Translations under genes and position numbers: made by a program
Part shown: in pieces, positions 1-8,414 of the stretch
How the letters are laid out: each line of letters opens with the position of its first letter
How positions within the stretch are numbered: position 1 is the first letter of the stretch
Source of the DNA: Thaumarchaeota archaeon CSP1-1
Lineage (GTDB): Archaea; Thermoproteota; Nitrososphaeria; Nitrososphaerales; Nitrosopumilaceae
Length of the DNA stretch: 64,000 bases
NCBI GenBank assembly: GCA_001443365.1
Contig: LDXL01000007.1
Location: forward strand, 1-64,000
Direction: 5' to 3'
Notes under the pieces: generated by a model
Told to the model about the DNA's origin: nothing
The model's input: the letters and a program-made list of their open reading frames with translations, nothing else
Database searches by the model: none

Positions 1-279
1 ACCAGAAGTAATCTTAAGTGGAATGCCTGTTGCGTTTACTAAGGCTTTAGGTACATTAGCAACTGCGGTGATTTTACCAGAAATCTCTAAGCTGCTACTT
101 GCCTCTCCCAGACTGGAAATGATTGTTGTCTTTGCTTTCTGAGTTGTTGCAAAACCCATATTGAGAACTACAAAGGCCAAAGCTGCAGCGACAATTACAA
201 ATGCAATTAGTACGATAGCAGACTCTATACCGATGATTCCTCGATGGGTATGTCTATGTCCTTTTTGAATAAGGTTCAT
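1..279 (-). CDS. flaB: Archaellin (archaeal flagellin), N-terminal part, cut by window edge
   Basis: The 93 visible codons run leftward from an ATG at 279 and stay open to the window edge, so the C-terminus is missing. The start is a short basic, His-rich leader followed by RGIIGIESAIVLIAFV and a long hydrophobic helix, then a Thr/Ser-rich stretch. This is the class III signal peptide of archaellins: the FlaK/PibD peptidase is expected to cut after the Arg-Gly and the helix forms the filament core. A TATA-like box lies about 28 bases upstream, consistent with a nearly leaderless message. It could also be another type IV pilin-like protein, but GIESAIVLIAF followed by AFVVLNMGFATTQ is typical of thaumarchaeal archaellins. 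Confidence 0.85.
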   Translation of the reverse strand, partial: MNLIQKGHRHTHRGIIGIESAIVLIAFVIVAAALAFVVLNMGFATTQKAKTTIISSLGEASSSLEISGKITAVANVPKALVNATGIPLKITSG

Positions 280-302
280 TAGTTTTGTAATATGGTAAAG
301 TG

Positions 303-310
303 GGTATATC
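303..310 (-). promoter_or_regulatory. TATA box of the archaellin gene
   Basis: On the minus strand the sequence reads GATATACC, centred about 28 bases before the archaellin ATG at 279. This spacing fits an archaeal TATA box with transcription starting at or just before the start codon. Assigned by eye from position and composition. Confidence 0.45.
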
Positions 311-441
311 CTAGAGTATGATCGATATGATCAAACATTGATTTTTGGGAAATTCACTTTTGATTTAAATGAATTAAGAATAAAGTAATCTATGATAAAA
401 AATATTAGATTATTAAAAAATTCATATGAAATTTGATGATC

Positions 442-454
442 GTTTGATTCAAAC
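442..454. promoter_or_regulatory. Palindrome upstream of the TrmB-like regulator
   Basis: GTTTGA-T-TCAAAC is a perfect inverted repeat with 6-base arms around a single base, about 100 bases before the TTG start of the regulator at 553. It also lies in the shared upstream region of the leftward archaellin gene. It may be an operator, but there is no second copy in the window to support this. Confidence 0.3.
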
Positions 455-522
455 AAACAATTACCTAAATCATCTTTCTACACCTTAACGAATATGTGTA
501 ATTTGTATCTACAAGACTTGGT

Positions 523-531
523 AAATTTAAT
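523..531 (+). promoter_or_regulatory. TATA-like box of the TrmB-type regulator gene
   Basis: TAAATTTAA is centred about 26 bases before the TTG at 553, the normal distance for an archaeal TATA box of a leaderless transcript. This also supports the TTG as the true start. Confidence 0.4.
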
Positions 532-552
532 GATTTTAGGTGGAAGAAAAAT

Positions 553-1362
553 TTGAGTCCGCAAAAGGAGTTAATAGAATCACTCTCGTATTTTGGTCTT
601 GAAAAATCCGATGCAATAGTGTATCTAGGTCTTCTTCAAATGGGATCAGTTACAGTAGGAACAATGTCTACAAAACTAGAAATTGATAGAGGTAAAGCCT
701 ACAGGTCTCTTAATAAATTGCGGAATTTAGGTCTAGTTTCTACTACCTTTTCTAACCCAACAATTTGTCAGGCTGTAGAGCCTGAGGAAGCATTGACAAT
801 TATCATTCAAAGAAAAGAAGATGAAACTGTTACAATGCAAAAGCTTTCAAGAAAAATTGTTACAGATCTTAAGCAAATTGCTCATGAACCAAATGTTTCA
901 GAGGTTTCCTCATTTTCAATTATACAAGGGCGCTCAAACATTTATGCAAGAATTGGAAAATTTATTCAAGATGCAACAAAAACTGTATACCTTGTAACCA
1001 CTGTAGAAGATATTTTAAGAATGTATCATACCTCTATTCCAGAAAAAATAAAAATTTGCCAGCAAAATGGTTCCAAAGTCCTATTACTTTCAGAAACAAA
1101 AAGTGAAAATCTTTTGCCACTTATTGAAAGACTAGGTGCAGATGAGACACGAATTGGTAAGCTTCCTTCAAAGAGTAGGATGATTGTAGAGGATGAAAGT
1201 CAGCTAATTATGTCTGGGTCAATCAAAGAGTCAATGAATCTTAATGATGAAAATGACTCTATTTTGTACACAAATTCTTCTGAGATGATTAACAACATGT
1301 TTAGTCTGTGTAGTCACTTGTGGAAAAAATCAAAACCAATTGAGATTATAAAGACAAAATAA
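553..1362 (+). CDS. TrmB-type transcriptional regulator
   Basis: This 269-residue protein has an N-terminal winged helix-turn-helix (about residues 8-75) with LGLEKSDAIVYLGLLQMG and RGKAYRSLNKLRNLGLV, the pattern of TrmB-family sugar or metabolite-responsive archaeal regulators. Residues about 115-265 form a mixed alpha/beta domain similar to the phospholipase D-like effector region found in TrmB proteins. The start is a TTG with a TATA-like box at 26 bases. It stands alone, divergent from the archaellin gene and convergent with the secreted protein that ends at 1380. Its targets cannot be read from sequence; the palindrome at 442 and the shared elements at 2325 and 8341 are candidates. Confidence 0.8.
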   Translation: MSPQKELIESLSYFGLEKSDAIVYLGLLQMGSVTVGTMSTKLEIDRGKAYRSLNKLRNLGLVSTTFSNPTICQAVEPEEALTIIIQRKEDETVTMQKLSRKIVTDLKQIAHEPNVSEVSSFSIIQGRSNIYARIGKFIQDATKTVYLVTTVEDILRMYHTSIPEKIKICQQNGSKVLLLSETKSENLLPLIERLGADETRIGKLPSKSRMIVEDESQLIMSGSIKESMNLNDENDSILYTNSSEMINNMFSLCSHLWKKSKPIEIIKTK

Positions 1363-1383
1363 AATTTTTAATTAAAATTTTAG
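1361..1383. terminator. AT-rich bidirectional terminator between convergent genes
   Basis: Between the convergent stop codons there is a run of A and T blocks (AAAATTTTTAATTAAAATTTT) that gives a T-tract on both strands. Archaeal termination mainly needs such T-tracts, so it can serve both genes. Confidence 0.4.
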
Positions 1384-2273
1384 TTAAATTGTGGGATTGA
1401 GATTTGAACAATTTCGCTCTCAAAGTTGTTTCCATATCTATCTGTAAACATTAACTTAGCTTTTCCATATTCAGTAAAGCCAGACTTGATATCAGAAGTT
1501 TTGATCTCCCAAGCAAATACATTCTCACCAGCTTCACTCTCACCAAATGCTTCAAAAGATTTTTCATAGTTAGATTTTCTTATAGAAAAGGCATCCAGAT
1601 ATAGAATTCGATTTTTATCATCCATTATTACAACCGATATAGTTCCATCTGGGTTTACAGGGCTTTTGTTTATGTCAATAAGTTTGAATTGTAGATGATA
1701 CAAATCTGTATTTTTGTGTCCTTGTACTTTAAAGTCTTCAATCCTATCAATTTTTGGCCAAACTATAAGATCTTCAGGTAGAGGTTTTAGTTTAGCTAGA
1801 GGCTTAGATTGTATTTCAGATTCTAATGTTAGCACATTGTTTTCAACTAAATATTGTAATGCATTTATGAAATCTTGATCACTTATTTTATTCTGACCCC
1901 ACCACAGAGTAGTTACCTTAATCCAAGACACAACAATTTTTTGTTGTTCGTCAATAGTGTCAACAAATATTCCGTTAGTATCTAATTCATCATGTATTAC
2001 ACATTCATCGGTTGATTCATCCAAAACTAAACCTGGACCACATGAGGGCTCAGGAATTTCAGGTTCTGGAATTACTAGCAATTTATTTTCTACTAGATAT
2101 TGTAATGCGCTAACAAAATCTTTATCACTTATTTTATCTTCACCCCACCATACTGCTGTAGTTTTTAACCACGATGGAAGAATTTCTTCTTGTGCTGAGA
2201 CATTTTCTATTAAACTAGAGAATAAACCTATAGAAAAAAAAGTTAAAACTAGTAATTTATAACGATTTTTCAT
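1380..2273 (-). CDS. Secreted protein with two WWG/ALQYLVEN repeats
   Basis: I place the start at the ATG at 2273 (297 residues) because it gives a compact signal peptide (KNRYKLLVLTFF...VSAQ); an in-frame ATG at 2309 would add 12 residues and lies too close to the presumed TATA region. Two copies of a roughly 37-residue repeat follow, near residues 32-68 and 115-148. Each has a W-[LI]-K-x-T-T-x-W-W-G core, then KISDxDF and ALQYLVEN. A proline-rich linker with two cysteines separates them. The last 120 residues are beta-rich. Such repeats are common in exported thaumarchaeal proteins but their function is not known to me. Its upstream region shares a long element with the operon at 8415. Confidence 0.7.
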   Translation of the reverse strand: MKNRYKLLVLTFFSIGLFSSLIENVSAQEEILPSWLKTTAVWWGEDKISDKDFVSALQYLVENKLLVIPEPEIPEPSCGPGLVLDESTDECVIHDELDTNGIFVDTIDEQQKIVVSWIKVTTLWWGQNKISDQDFINALQYLVENNVLTLESEIQSKPLAKLKPLPEDLIVWPKIDRIEDFKVQGHKNTDLYHLQFKLIDINKSPVNPDGTISVVIMDDKNRILYLDAFSIRKSNYEKSFEAFGESEAGENVFAWEIKTSDIKSGFTEYGKAKLMFTDRYGNNFESEIVQISIPQFN

Positions 2274-2324
2274 CAAATTAAAATTATTTCTTTGTGTTAG
2301 AATCATCATTTTATAATATTATTT

Positions 2325-2383
2325 TTAAAAATTCCATCTCATATCCAATATGATGTTCAGAATGAACATATGATTTTTTTATT
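2325..2383 (-). promoter_or_regulatory. Shared promoter/operator element, copy A
   Basis: Read on the minus strand this segment has an A-run, then a perfect palindrome ATGTTC-N5-GAACAT (arms 2364-2369 and 2353-2358), then CATATTGGATATGAGA and an A/T-rich TATA-like stretch leading to the secreted-protein gene. Almost the same sequence, in the same order and orientation, lies before the CBS-like gene at 8415. The identity over about 45 bases is far beyond chance, so co-regulation is a reasonable inference. Confidence 0.65.
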
Positions 2384-2384
2384 C

Positions 2385-4829
2385 TTATATTGGTACTTGT
2401 TTTGTTATAGTAGGATTTTTTATTTTAATTGTGCCTTTCTTTATGAGTATATACCCCATTAGAATAATGACTGACGGGACAATGATTATCACAGGATCAA
2501 TACCACCAATTTCAGGTTTTATGAATTGTGGTTCTTCTTCAGCAAATGCCAAAAATTCAGAAGTTGAATTAACTCTTACAGTTTTGGTAACTGTACTAGG
2601 TGAATAATATGAACTGGATACACTTGCTTTGATATTTACTGCACTACCAGATGTAGAGATAATTGATGCAATTGCTTCTCCAGTGGTTCCAGTTTTTGAA
2701 TCTGATAATTGAAGTATACCACCATCTACATTCCATTGTACTCCCAATCCTGAAAGAGGAAGATCATCTTGTTTTGCTTCAATCTTTACAGTAAATACTT
2801 CACCACTTTCAATAATTTCAGGTGCATTTAGAAGGAGACTAGGTGTAAGACTTGAAATTTTAATATTTGTTGTGCTAAGTGGTAATCCTTCTGATAAAGC
2901 AGATATTTCTGTAACACCACTTGTTTTTGGTCCTGCATCAAATAAAGTATAGTATTCGCCTTTTTTAATTGTCAAAGTATGTGGAACTTGGATCATTGAT
3001 TCATCATTTACAACAAAAGTTATTTCAATGTCTTCAGTTGCAAAAACTGGAAGGTTTTGAGAATTTACAAGCTGAACTGAAAAAACGTCATTAGTTCCTG
3101 TGAAAATTGTTTCAGAGTGATCAATAATTATGTTAGCTGGTTTTAAAGATAAACTTTCAATAGTCAGGGTAGCATCTGGGAAATCGTTAACAGTAAATTG
3201 TAAAGTGTCAGATCCTGAATCGATGGCTTTAGTGTTTAACATAATTAGATCATCTCCACTAAAAACTGGTTTTGTTTCTACATCAAAGATTTTACTTGGT
3301 GAAACAAATAGATTTGAATTTTTAGGAAATTTTGTAACTTGAGAATTTTCTGTAAAATATAGAACGATTGGAAATTCAGTGTCTTTGAGAACTTTAGTAA
3401 TTAATGGTTCTGCAATTAATTGAAGTGATGTTTCATCTGATCCAAAAACTTCGACCACAGTTGGAGATGAGGATTCACTTTCTACTTCTACTACTGGATT
3501 TATTTCAAATGCACCGTCTATCCCGTTGGGAATACTATGCCCTACCTTACCAAAAACTAAAGCTGAACCTTCTCCAACTTGAAGGAAAACATCATCAATT
3601 GAAAGAAAATCGTTATCAGATGAATCTAGTTTTATTTCTAGATTCTTATCAGATCTGATTGGAAAATCGCTTTCATCTTCAAGAAATATAATTCCTAATA
3701 ATTCCTTATTTCCAGTGGCAAATATTGGTAATCCCTCAAATTTTACAAATCTATCACCATCATTTGATGGTGCATTAGCGACATTCTGATCATAAAAGAC
3801 CGCTTGAATTGTATCTGATTCTAAGGTCAGTGGTTCTCCTGAAGTTATAGTAACAAGATACTCACCTGTTTTTCCACCCACTAAGGAAAATGTATCATAA
3901 CCCCAATAGGATCCTTTTTTTATCGTGATGGTGCCTGTTTTGTCCCCAATATCGGCATTAGGACTAGTATTTTGATTTGCAAAAATATCGTTGGTTACTT
4001 TATATTTTACTGTAATATCTTTACTTGCGATAACAGGTTCTTCACTACCTTCTAATTGAAGTTGAACTATTATGTATGCTTTAGATGATCCAAAAGTATT
4101 GATTTCTTCTTGAACGAGATAAAGTTTAACTTGTAGATCATCTTGTTCGTCTACTGTTATGACATCACTTTTAGTTTCCATACCTAGCGCTGTGACAAAG
4201 ATGTTAGTTTTACCAGTATTACCTGAATCTTTTACAATAAAATGTGTACCAGTAAAATACTCGCCCTTCTTTATTACTAGATTTTCCTGAGATATGTCAA
4301 GTATGTTATTATTTGCAACACTTAGTGAGACACTAACATCTTCTGCTGCTTTTACTGGAAATCCATCAGCATCAGCTAACTCAACAGAAACTAATCCTCT
4401 GAATGGCCCAGCAGATGAAAAGGTATCTGGAACAACTTTAACAAGAAGCTGTTCCTGATTGAAAACATTTCCATAAACTGTTACAGGTAATTCCTGTGAT
4501 GAAAATCCTGGAGCTGCAAGAAATAGTTTTGTTGTACCAGCTTTAATCCCTTTAACAGTTACTTCTGATACAAATCCTGATTCACTATCTTTAACAGTGA
4601 GAACTCGGATTATTTTAGAATCTAAACTTGTAACAGTTAATCCCGGTATCTTCTCTGGCACAAGGCTTGTTCCTTTTTTTGCAAAAATGTGTATCATTCC
4701 TTCCTTGTCTTCAACTAATTTTGTGGGAATGAATCTTGTACCAAATTCAAAATTACTGTCTGCACCATATGTTAAACTAGGTGTTAAAATACTCATTATT
4801 ACCAATACTAGTATAATTCCTACCTTCAA
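2385..4829 (-). CDS. Large secreted, membrane-anchored beta-sandwich protein
   Basis: This 814-residue protein starts at a TTG and has an N-terminal signal peptide (about residues 1-23, ending LTYGA) and a single C-terminal membrane helix (about 776-796, VIIIVPSVIILMGYILI) followed by a short Lys-rich tail. The exported part is Thr/Ser/Val-rich and looks like a string of Ig-like beta domains. A recurring IKKG-x-Y motif occurs at least three times (KKGEYFTG, KKGSYWGY, KKGEYYTL), which marks an internal repeat. The architecture suggests a cell-surface protein tethered in the membrane, perhaps associated with the S-layer or an adhesin. I recognise no enzymatic motif. It lies upstream of, and on the same strand as, the repeat protein ending at 1380, but that gene has its own promoter element. 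Confidence 0.7.
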   Translation of the reverse strand: MKVGIILVLVIMSILTPSLTYGADSNFEFGTRFIPTKLVEDKEGMIHIFAKKGTSLVPEKIPGLTVTSLDSKIIRVLTVKDSESGFVSEVTVKGIKAGTTKLFLAAPGFSSQELPVTVYGNVFNQEQLLVKVVPDTFSSAGPFRGLVSVELADADGFPVKAAEDVSVSLSVANNNILDISQENLVIKKGEYFTGTHFIVKDSGNTGKTNIFVTALGMETKSDVITVDEQDDLQVKLYLVQEEINTFGSSKAYIIVQLQLEGSEEPVIASKDITVKYKVTNDIFANQNTSPNADIGDKTGTITIKKGSYWGYDTFSLVGGKTGEYLVTITSGEPLTLESDTIQAVFYDQNVANAPSNDGDRFVKFEGLPIFATGNKELLGIIFLEDESDFPIRSDKNLEIKLDSSDNDFLSIDDVFLQVGEGSALVFGKVGHSIPNGIDGAFEINPVVEVESESSSPTVVEVFGSDETSLQLIAEPLITKVLKDTEFPIVLYFTENSQVTKFPKNSNLFVSPSKIFDVETKPVFSGDDLIMLNTKAIDSGSDTLQFTVNDFPDATLTIESLSLKPANIIIDHSETIFTGTNDVFSVQLVNSQNLPVFATEDIEITFVVNDESMIQVPHTLTIKKGEYYTLFDAGPKTSGVTEISALSEGLPLSTTNIKISSLTPSLLLNAPEIIESGEVFTVKIEAKQDDLPLSGLGVQWNVDGGILQLSDSKTGTTGEAIASIISTSGSAVNIKASVSSSYYSPSTVTKTVRVNSTSEFLAFAEEEPQFIKPEIGGIDPVIIIVPSVIILMGYILIKKGTIKIKNPTITKQVPI

Positions 4830-4853
4830 GCAGATTCAGAAACAGAAAATTAT

Positions 4854-4861
4854 CATATAAA
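4854..4861 (-). promoter_or_regulatory. TATA box of the large surface protein gene
   Basis: The minus strand reads TTTATATG, centred about 28 bases before the TTG at 4829. This supports a leaderless transcript that starts at the TTG codon. Confidence 0.45.
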
Positions 4862-4927
4862 GCGGTGTCTGGCCTATTTGATCAGATATCACGATATTAG
4901 AAATTCCTAGTTCAACTATGTGTAGGA

Positions 4928-7900
4928 ATGGCCCCAGCATATAACGTAGAGCAAAATAAGCTCAGCATCTTAGATGCACTTCTTTTGCGTCTATTCAATG
5001 AACAAAAAATCAAACTAAAAGTTGATTCAAAAGATAGATTAGAAATTCCTAGTAATTTAAAATCAAAGATAGAAGGAACTCTAAATGTTCGTGCCAATTT
5101 ATTATCAAAAACATTAGAACAAAAAAACGATATTTCCACAGACAAACAAATAGAAACTTTAATTGGAAATTTTTATTATTATACTAATCAATTCGATAAA
5201 GCAGCGATTTTTTATGACAAAGCTAGCAAAATGGATCCAAATTTTATTGAGCCAATATTTAACAAAGGAGATTTACTTGCAAAAATTGGAAAACATGAAG
5301 AAGCTATTTTATGTTATGATATTGCACTGAGTATTGATCCTAATTATTTTGATGCATTATGTTCTAAAGGAGATTCTCTTGTTACAATTTCTAAACATAA
5401 TGAAGCAATTGCTTGTTATGATAAAATTTTAGAAATAGATCCTAATTATTTTGATGCTTTATACAATAAAGGTCTTGCATTAACAAAGACAGGAAGACAT
5501 GAAGAAGCAATAACATTCTATGATCAAACGTGTAACTTAAAACCAAATCATATTCCATCTTTATACAACAAGGGATATTCACTTGCAAAATTAGGGAAAC
5601 ACAATGAAGCACTTACCCTTTGTGACAAAGCATTAGAAATTGATCCTGATTTTTTTGATGCATTAATTGCAAAAGGAATGGTTTTGACTATAAATGGTAG
5701 TTATGAAGAGGCATTGTATTATTTTAACAAGACTTTAGAGTTAGATCCTAAACATCCAGATGTTCTATACAACAAGGGTCTATGTTTAGCTAAGCTTGGA
5801 AAATATGAATCAGCATTATCATATTACAACAAGGCATTAGAAGTTGATCATAATCCAGAAATTTTGCTTTACAAAGGTAATGCATATGTACAACTTGGAA
5901 AGTATACTGATGCTCTTATTTCCTACGACAGTGCATTAACAATTAAACCAGATTATTTTGATGCACTATTCAGGAAGGGATTACTCCTAACACATATTGG
6001 AAAACCTGGTGATGCTATAGTATTCTATGATGATGCTCTAAAGATAAAACCGGATTATTTTGATGCGTTATTTCATAAAGGACTCTTACTTGAGCAGCAA
6101 GGAAAACAAGATGAAGCCTTAGATTGCTTTGAGCGAGCAAGTACAATTGAACCAAATCATTCTGAAGTCAAATATCATAAAGGTCGTTGCCTAGCACATC
6201 TTGGGAAATATGATGATGCTAAAGCATGTTATGACGAGGCTCTAACGATTAATCCCCAGTTTTCTGAGGCATTATTTCACAAGGGTTTGTTATATGCATT
6301 TCTTGGAACTCATGATGATGCTTTAACATATTATGATAAGGCTCTAAAAATTAATCCACAGCATTCAGATATACTTTTACACAAAGGCAGAACGCTTGCG
6401 CATCTTGGTAAGCCTCAAGAAGCCTTGAGCTATTACAATAAAGCTCTAAAGATTAATCCTCAACATTCAGAAGTTCTATTTCATAAAGGAATGTTGCTTG
6501 AACATATGGGAAAACATGGTGATGCTATTGCAGATTATGATAAAGCGCTTAAGATTATTCCAAATTATGTTGAAGTTCTATACCACAAAGGTTTGCTACT
6601 TGAACAGCTTGGAAATCACGGTGATGCTATATTATGTTATGATAGAGCTTTAAAGACAGTACCTGATAATTTTGATGTGCTTTTTCGCAAAGGAATATTA
6701 CTTGCACGTTTTGGAAAACATGGTGACGCTATAGTTTGCTATGATGATGCTCTAAAAATAGCACCTGACAATTTTGATGCTATGTTTCAAAAGGGATTAG
6801 TACTTGAACATCTTGGAAACTACAAAGATGCAATAAAATGTTTTGATAAAGCAATTGATAAAAATCCTAAACATTCTGAGGTATTATTACACAAAGGTTT
6901 GGCTTTATTTTCTATTAATGAATACGAAACTGCAATTAAATTATTCGATCAAGTTTTAACGAATATTCCAAATCATATACTAGCTCTATTCAACAAGGGA
7001 TTGATTTTCGGAAAACTTGGTCTAAATGATGATGCAATACGTTGCTTTGATAAGGTCTTATCCGTAGATGAAAACCATACACTTTCATTATTACACAAAG
7101 GTCTTACATTCACTCGTCTTAAAAAATTCAATGAAGCAATCTTATGTTTCAATAAGGTTCTTGAGATTGAACCAGATAACATTTCGGCTCTAGTTAAGAA
7201 GGCAGATTCTCTTGGAAGTTTGGGAATTACAAATGATGCTATCGCATTTTATGATAAGGCATTAAAGATCAGTCCAGAAAATGTTGAGGCATTATACAAC
7301 AAAGCAATATCTCTTTCAAGCATTTCAAAACACCAAAATGCGATTTACTGCTTTGATAAAGTGCTTGAAATTAACCCACATCATAGTAATGCAGTGTATA
7401 ATAAGGGTCGTTCACTAGTCCAGCAATCAATTTATCCCTTGGCACTTGCTTGTTTTGATAAGGCCTTTGAGTTAGAGCCTGATAATCTTGAGCCGTTAAT
7501 TCAAAAAGGCTTAGTGTTTTCTAAATTGAGAAACCACAAAGAAGCACTTGCTTGCTTTAATTATGTACTTGATAAAGAACCAGGCAATTTTACGGCCTTA
7601 TACAACAAGGGACTCTCATTATTGGCCATAGGTCAATATGAAAAGGCACTTTTACAATTTGATAGTGCACTAAAACAAGAACCATCTAATGTTGATGTAT
7701 TGTTAAACAAGGGACGTGCATTTTCAATTCTAGGTCAATACGAAAAATCATTGTCAAGTTTTGATGGAGTACTCGATATTGATCCAGAAAATTCAGATGC
7801 ACTATTCAGTAAAGCACTCTCATTAGTAACTCTCGGGAAATATGAACAATCAATTCCATTCTTTGATAAAGCCCTAAATATTGTTCCTGCCGATATAGAA

Positions 7901-8257
7901 ATCCTTCACAACAAAGGAATAGCATTACAGGCTATTTGTAAATATGAAGATGCGATTTTTTGTTTTGATAAGATATTATCAATAGATAAAGAAAATTCTG
8001 AGGTTTTGTATAAAAAGGCAAAAACAGTGTTAATGCAAGGAAACATATTTGATTCATTAAGTATTCTTCGAAAGGTAATCGAGCTTGAACCAATCTATAA
8101 AGAGATAATTAAGAAAGAAATTCTATTTAATAGATTAAGAGATAACCTACTTTTCAAAGATATAATCAGAGGAAAAACTGAATTTGATAAACTTGATGAC
8201 GAAAAACCATTTTATGGTTTTGTAAATAAAACTAAGATTATTGAAAATAATTTCTAA
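4928..8257 (+). CDS. Giant tetratricopeptide (TPR) repeat protein
   Basis: After about 75 residues that resemble no domain I know, the 1109-residue chain is an almost unbroken array of 34-residue TPR units, about 29-30 of them, up to near residue 1070. Each has the pattern ALxxKGxxLxxxGxxxEAIxxYDKALxIxPxxxx. No signal peptide or membrane helix is visible, so it is probably a cytosolic scaffold for protein-protein contacts. Several neighbouring units are close copies (for instance two adjacent copies containing DALKIKPDYFDALF), which points to recent tandem duplication. It is transcribed divergently from the surface protein and upstream of the CBS/protease unit, which has its own promoter. The ligand is unknown. 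Confidence 0.85.
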   Translation: MAPAYNVEQNKLSILDALLLRLFNEQKIKLKVDSKDRLEIPSNLKSKIEGTLNVRANLLSKTLEQKNDISTDKQIETLIGNFYYYTNQFDKAAIFYDKASKMDPNFIEPIFNKGDLLAKIGKHEEAILCYDIALSIDPNYFDALCSKGDSLVTISKHNEAIACYDKILEIDPNYFDALYNKGLALTKTGRHEEAITFYDQTCNLKPNHIPSLYNKGYSLAKLGKHNEALTLCDKALEIDPDFFDALIAKGMVLTINGSYEEALYYFNKTLELDPKHPDVLYNKGLCLAKLGKYESALSYYNKALEVDHNPEILLYKGNAYVQLGKYTDALISYDSALTIKPDYFDALFRKGLLLTHIGKPGDAIVFYDDALKIKPDYFDALFHKGLLLEQQGKQDEALDCFERASTIEPNHSEVKYHKGRCLAHLGKYDDAKACYDEALTINPQFSEALFHKGLLYAFLGTHDDALTYYDKALKINPQHSDILLHKGRTLAHLGKPQEALSYYNKALKINPQHSEVLFHKGMLLEHMGKHGDAIADYDKALKIIPNYVEVLYHKGLLLEQLGNHGDAILCYDRALKTVPDNFDVLFRKGILLARFGKHGDAIVCYDDALKIAPDNFDAMFQKGLVLEHLGNYKDAIKCFDKAIDKNPKHSEVLLHKGLALFSINEYETAIKLFDQVLTNIPNHILALFNKGLIFGKLGLNDDAIRCFDKVLSVDENHTLSLLHKGLTFTRLKKFNEAILCFNKVLEIEPDNISALVKKADSLGSLGITNDAIAFYDKALKISPENVEALYNKAISLSSISKHQNAIYCFDKVLEINPHHSNAVYNKGRSLVQQSIYPLALACFDKAFELEPDNLEPLIQKGLVFSKLRNHKEALACFNYVLDKEPGNFTALYNKGLSLLAIGQYEKALLQFDSALKQEPSNVDVLLNKGRAFSILGQYEKSLSSFDGVLDIDPENSDALFSKALSLVTLGKYEQSIPFFDKALNIVPADIEILHNKGIALQAICKYEDAIFCFDKILSIDKENSEVLYKKAKTVLMQGNIFDSLSILRKVIELEPIYKEIIKKEILFNRLRDNLLFKDIIRGKTEFDKLDDEKPFYGFVNKTKIIENNF

Positions 8258-8340
8258 AAAATTACGACCAAAAACTGACTATGTTTTTGTAAAATTACAA
8301 CAACACATTATCTTGATAGTTTTTTACAGATAAAAGAATC

Positions 8341-8400
8341 AAAAAATCGTATGTTCACTACGAACATCATATTGGATATGAGAGGGATTTTTAATTAAAT
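8341..8400 (+). promoter_or_regulatory. Shared promoter/operator element, copy B
   Basis: Palindrome ATGTTC-N5-GAACAT (arms 8351-8356 and 8362-8367) is preceded by an A-run and followed by CATATTGGATATGAGA and then an A/T-rich TATA-like stretch ending near the ATG at 8415. It matches copy A at 2325-2383 in sequence, order and orientation. The palindrome centre is about 56 bases before the ATG, just upstream of the TATA region, where an activator or repressor would bind. Confidence 0.65.
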
Positions 8401-8414
8401 TATATTCAACAGGT

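Noticed and set aside
3404-3658. Plus-strand open frame inside the surface protein gene
   Set aside because: It lies wholly opposite a long gene with signal peptide, repeats and membrane anchor, and shows low-complexity Leu-rich translation without start signals.
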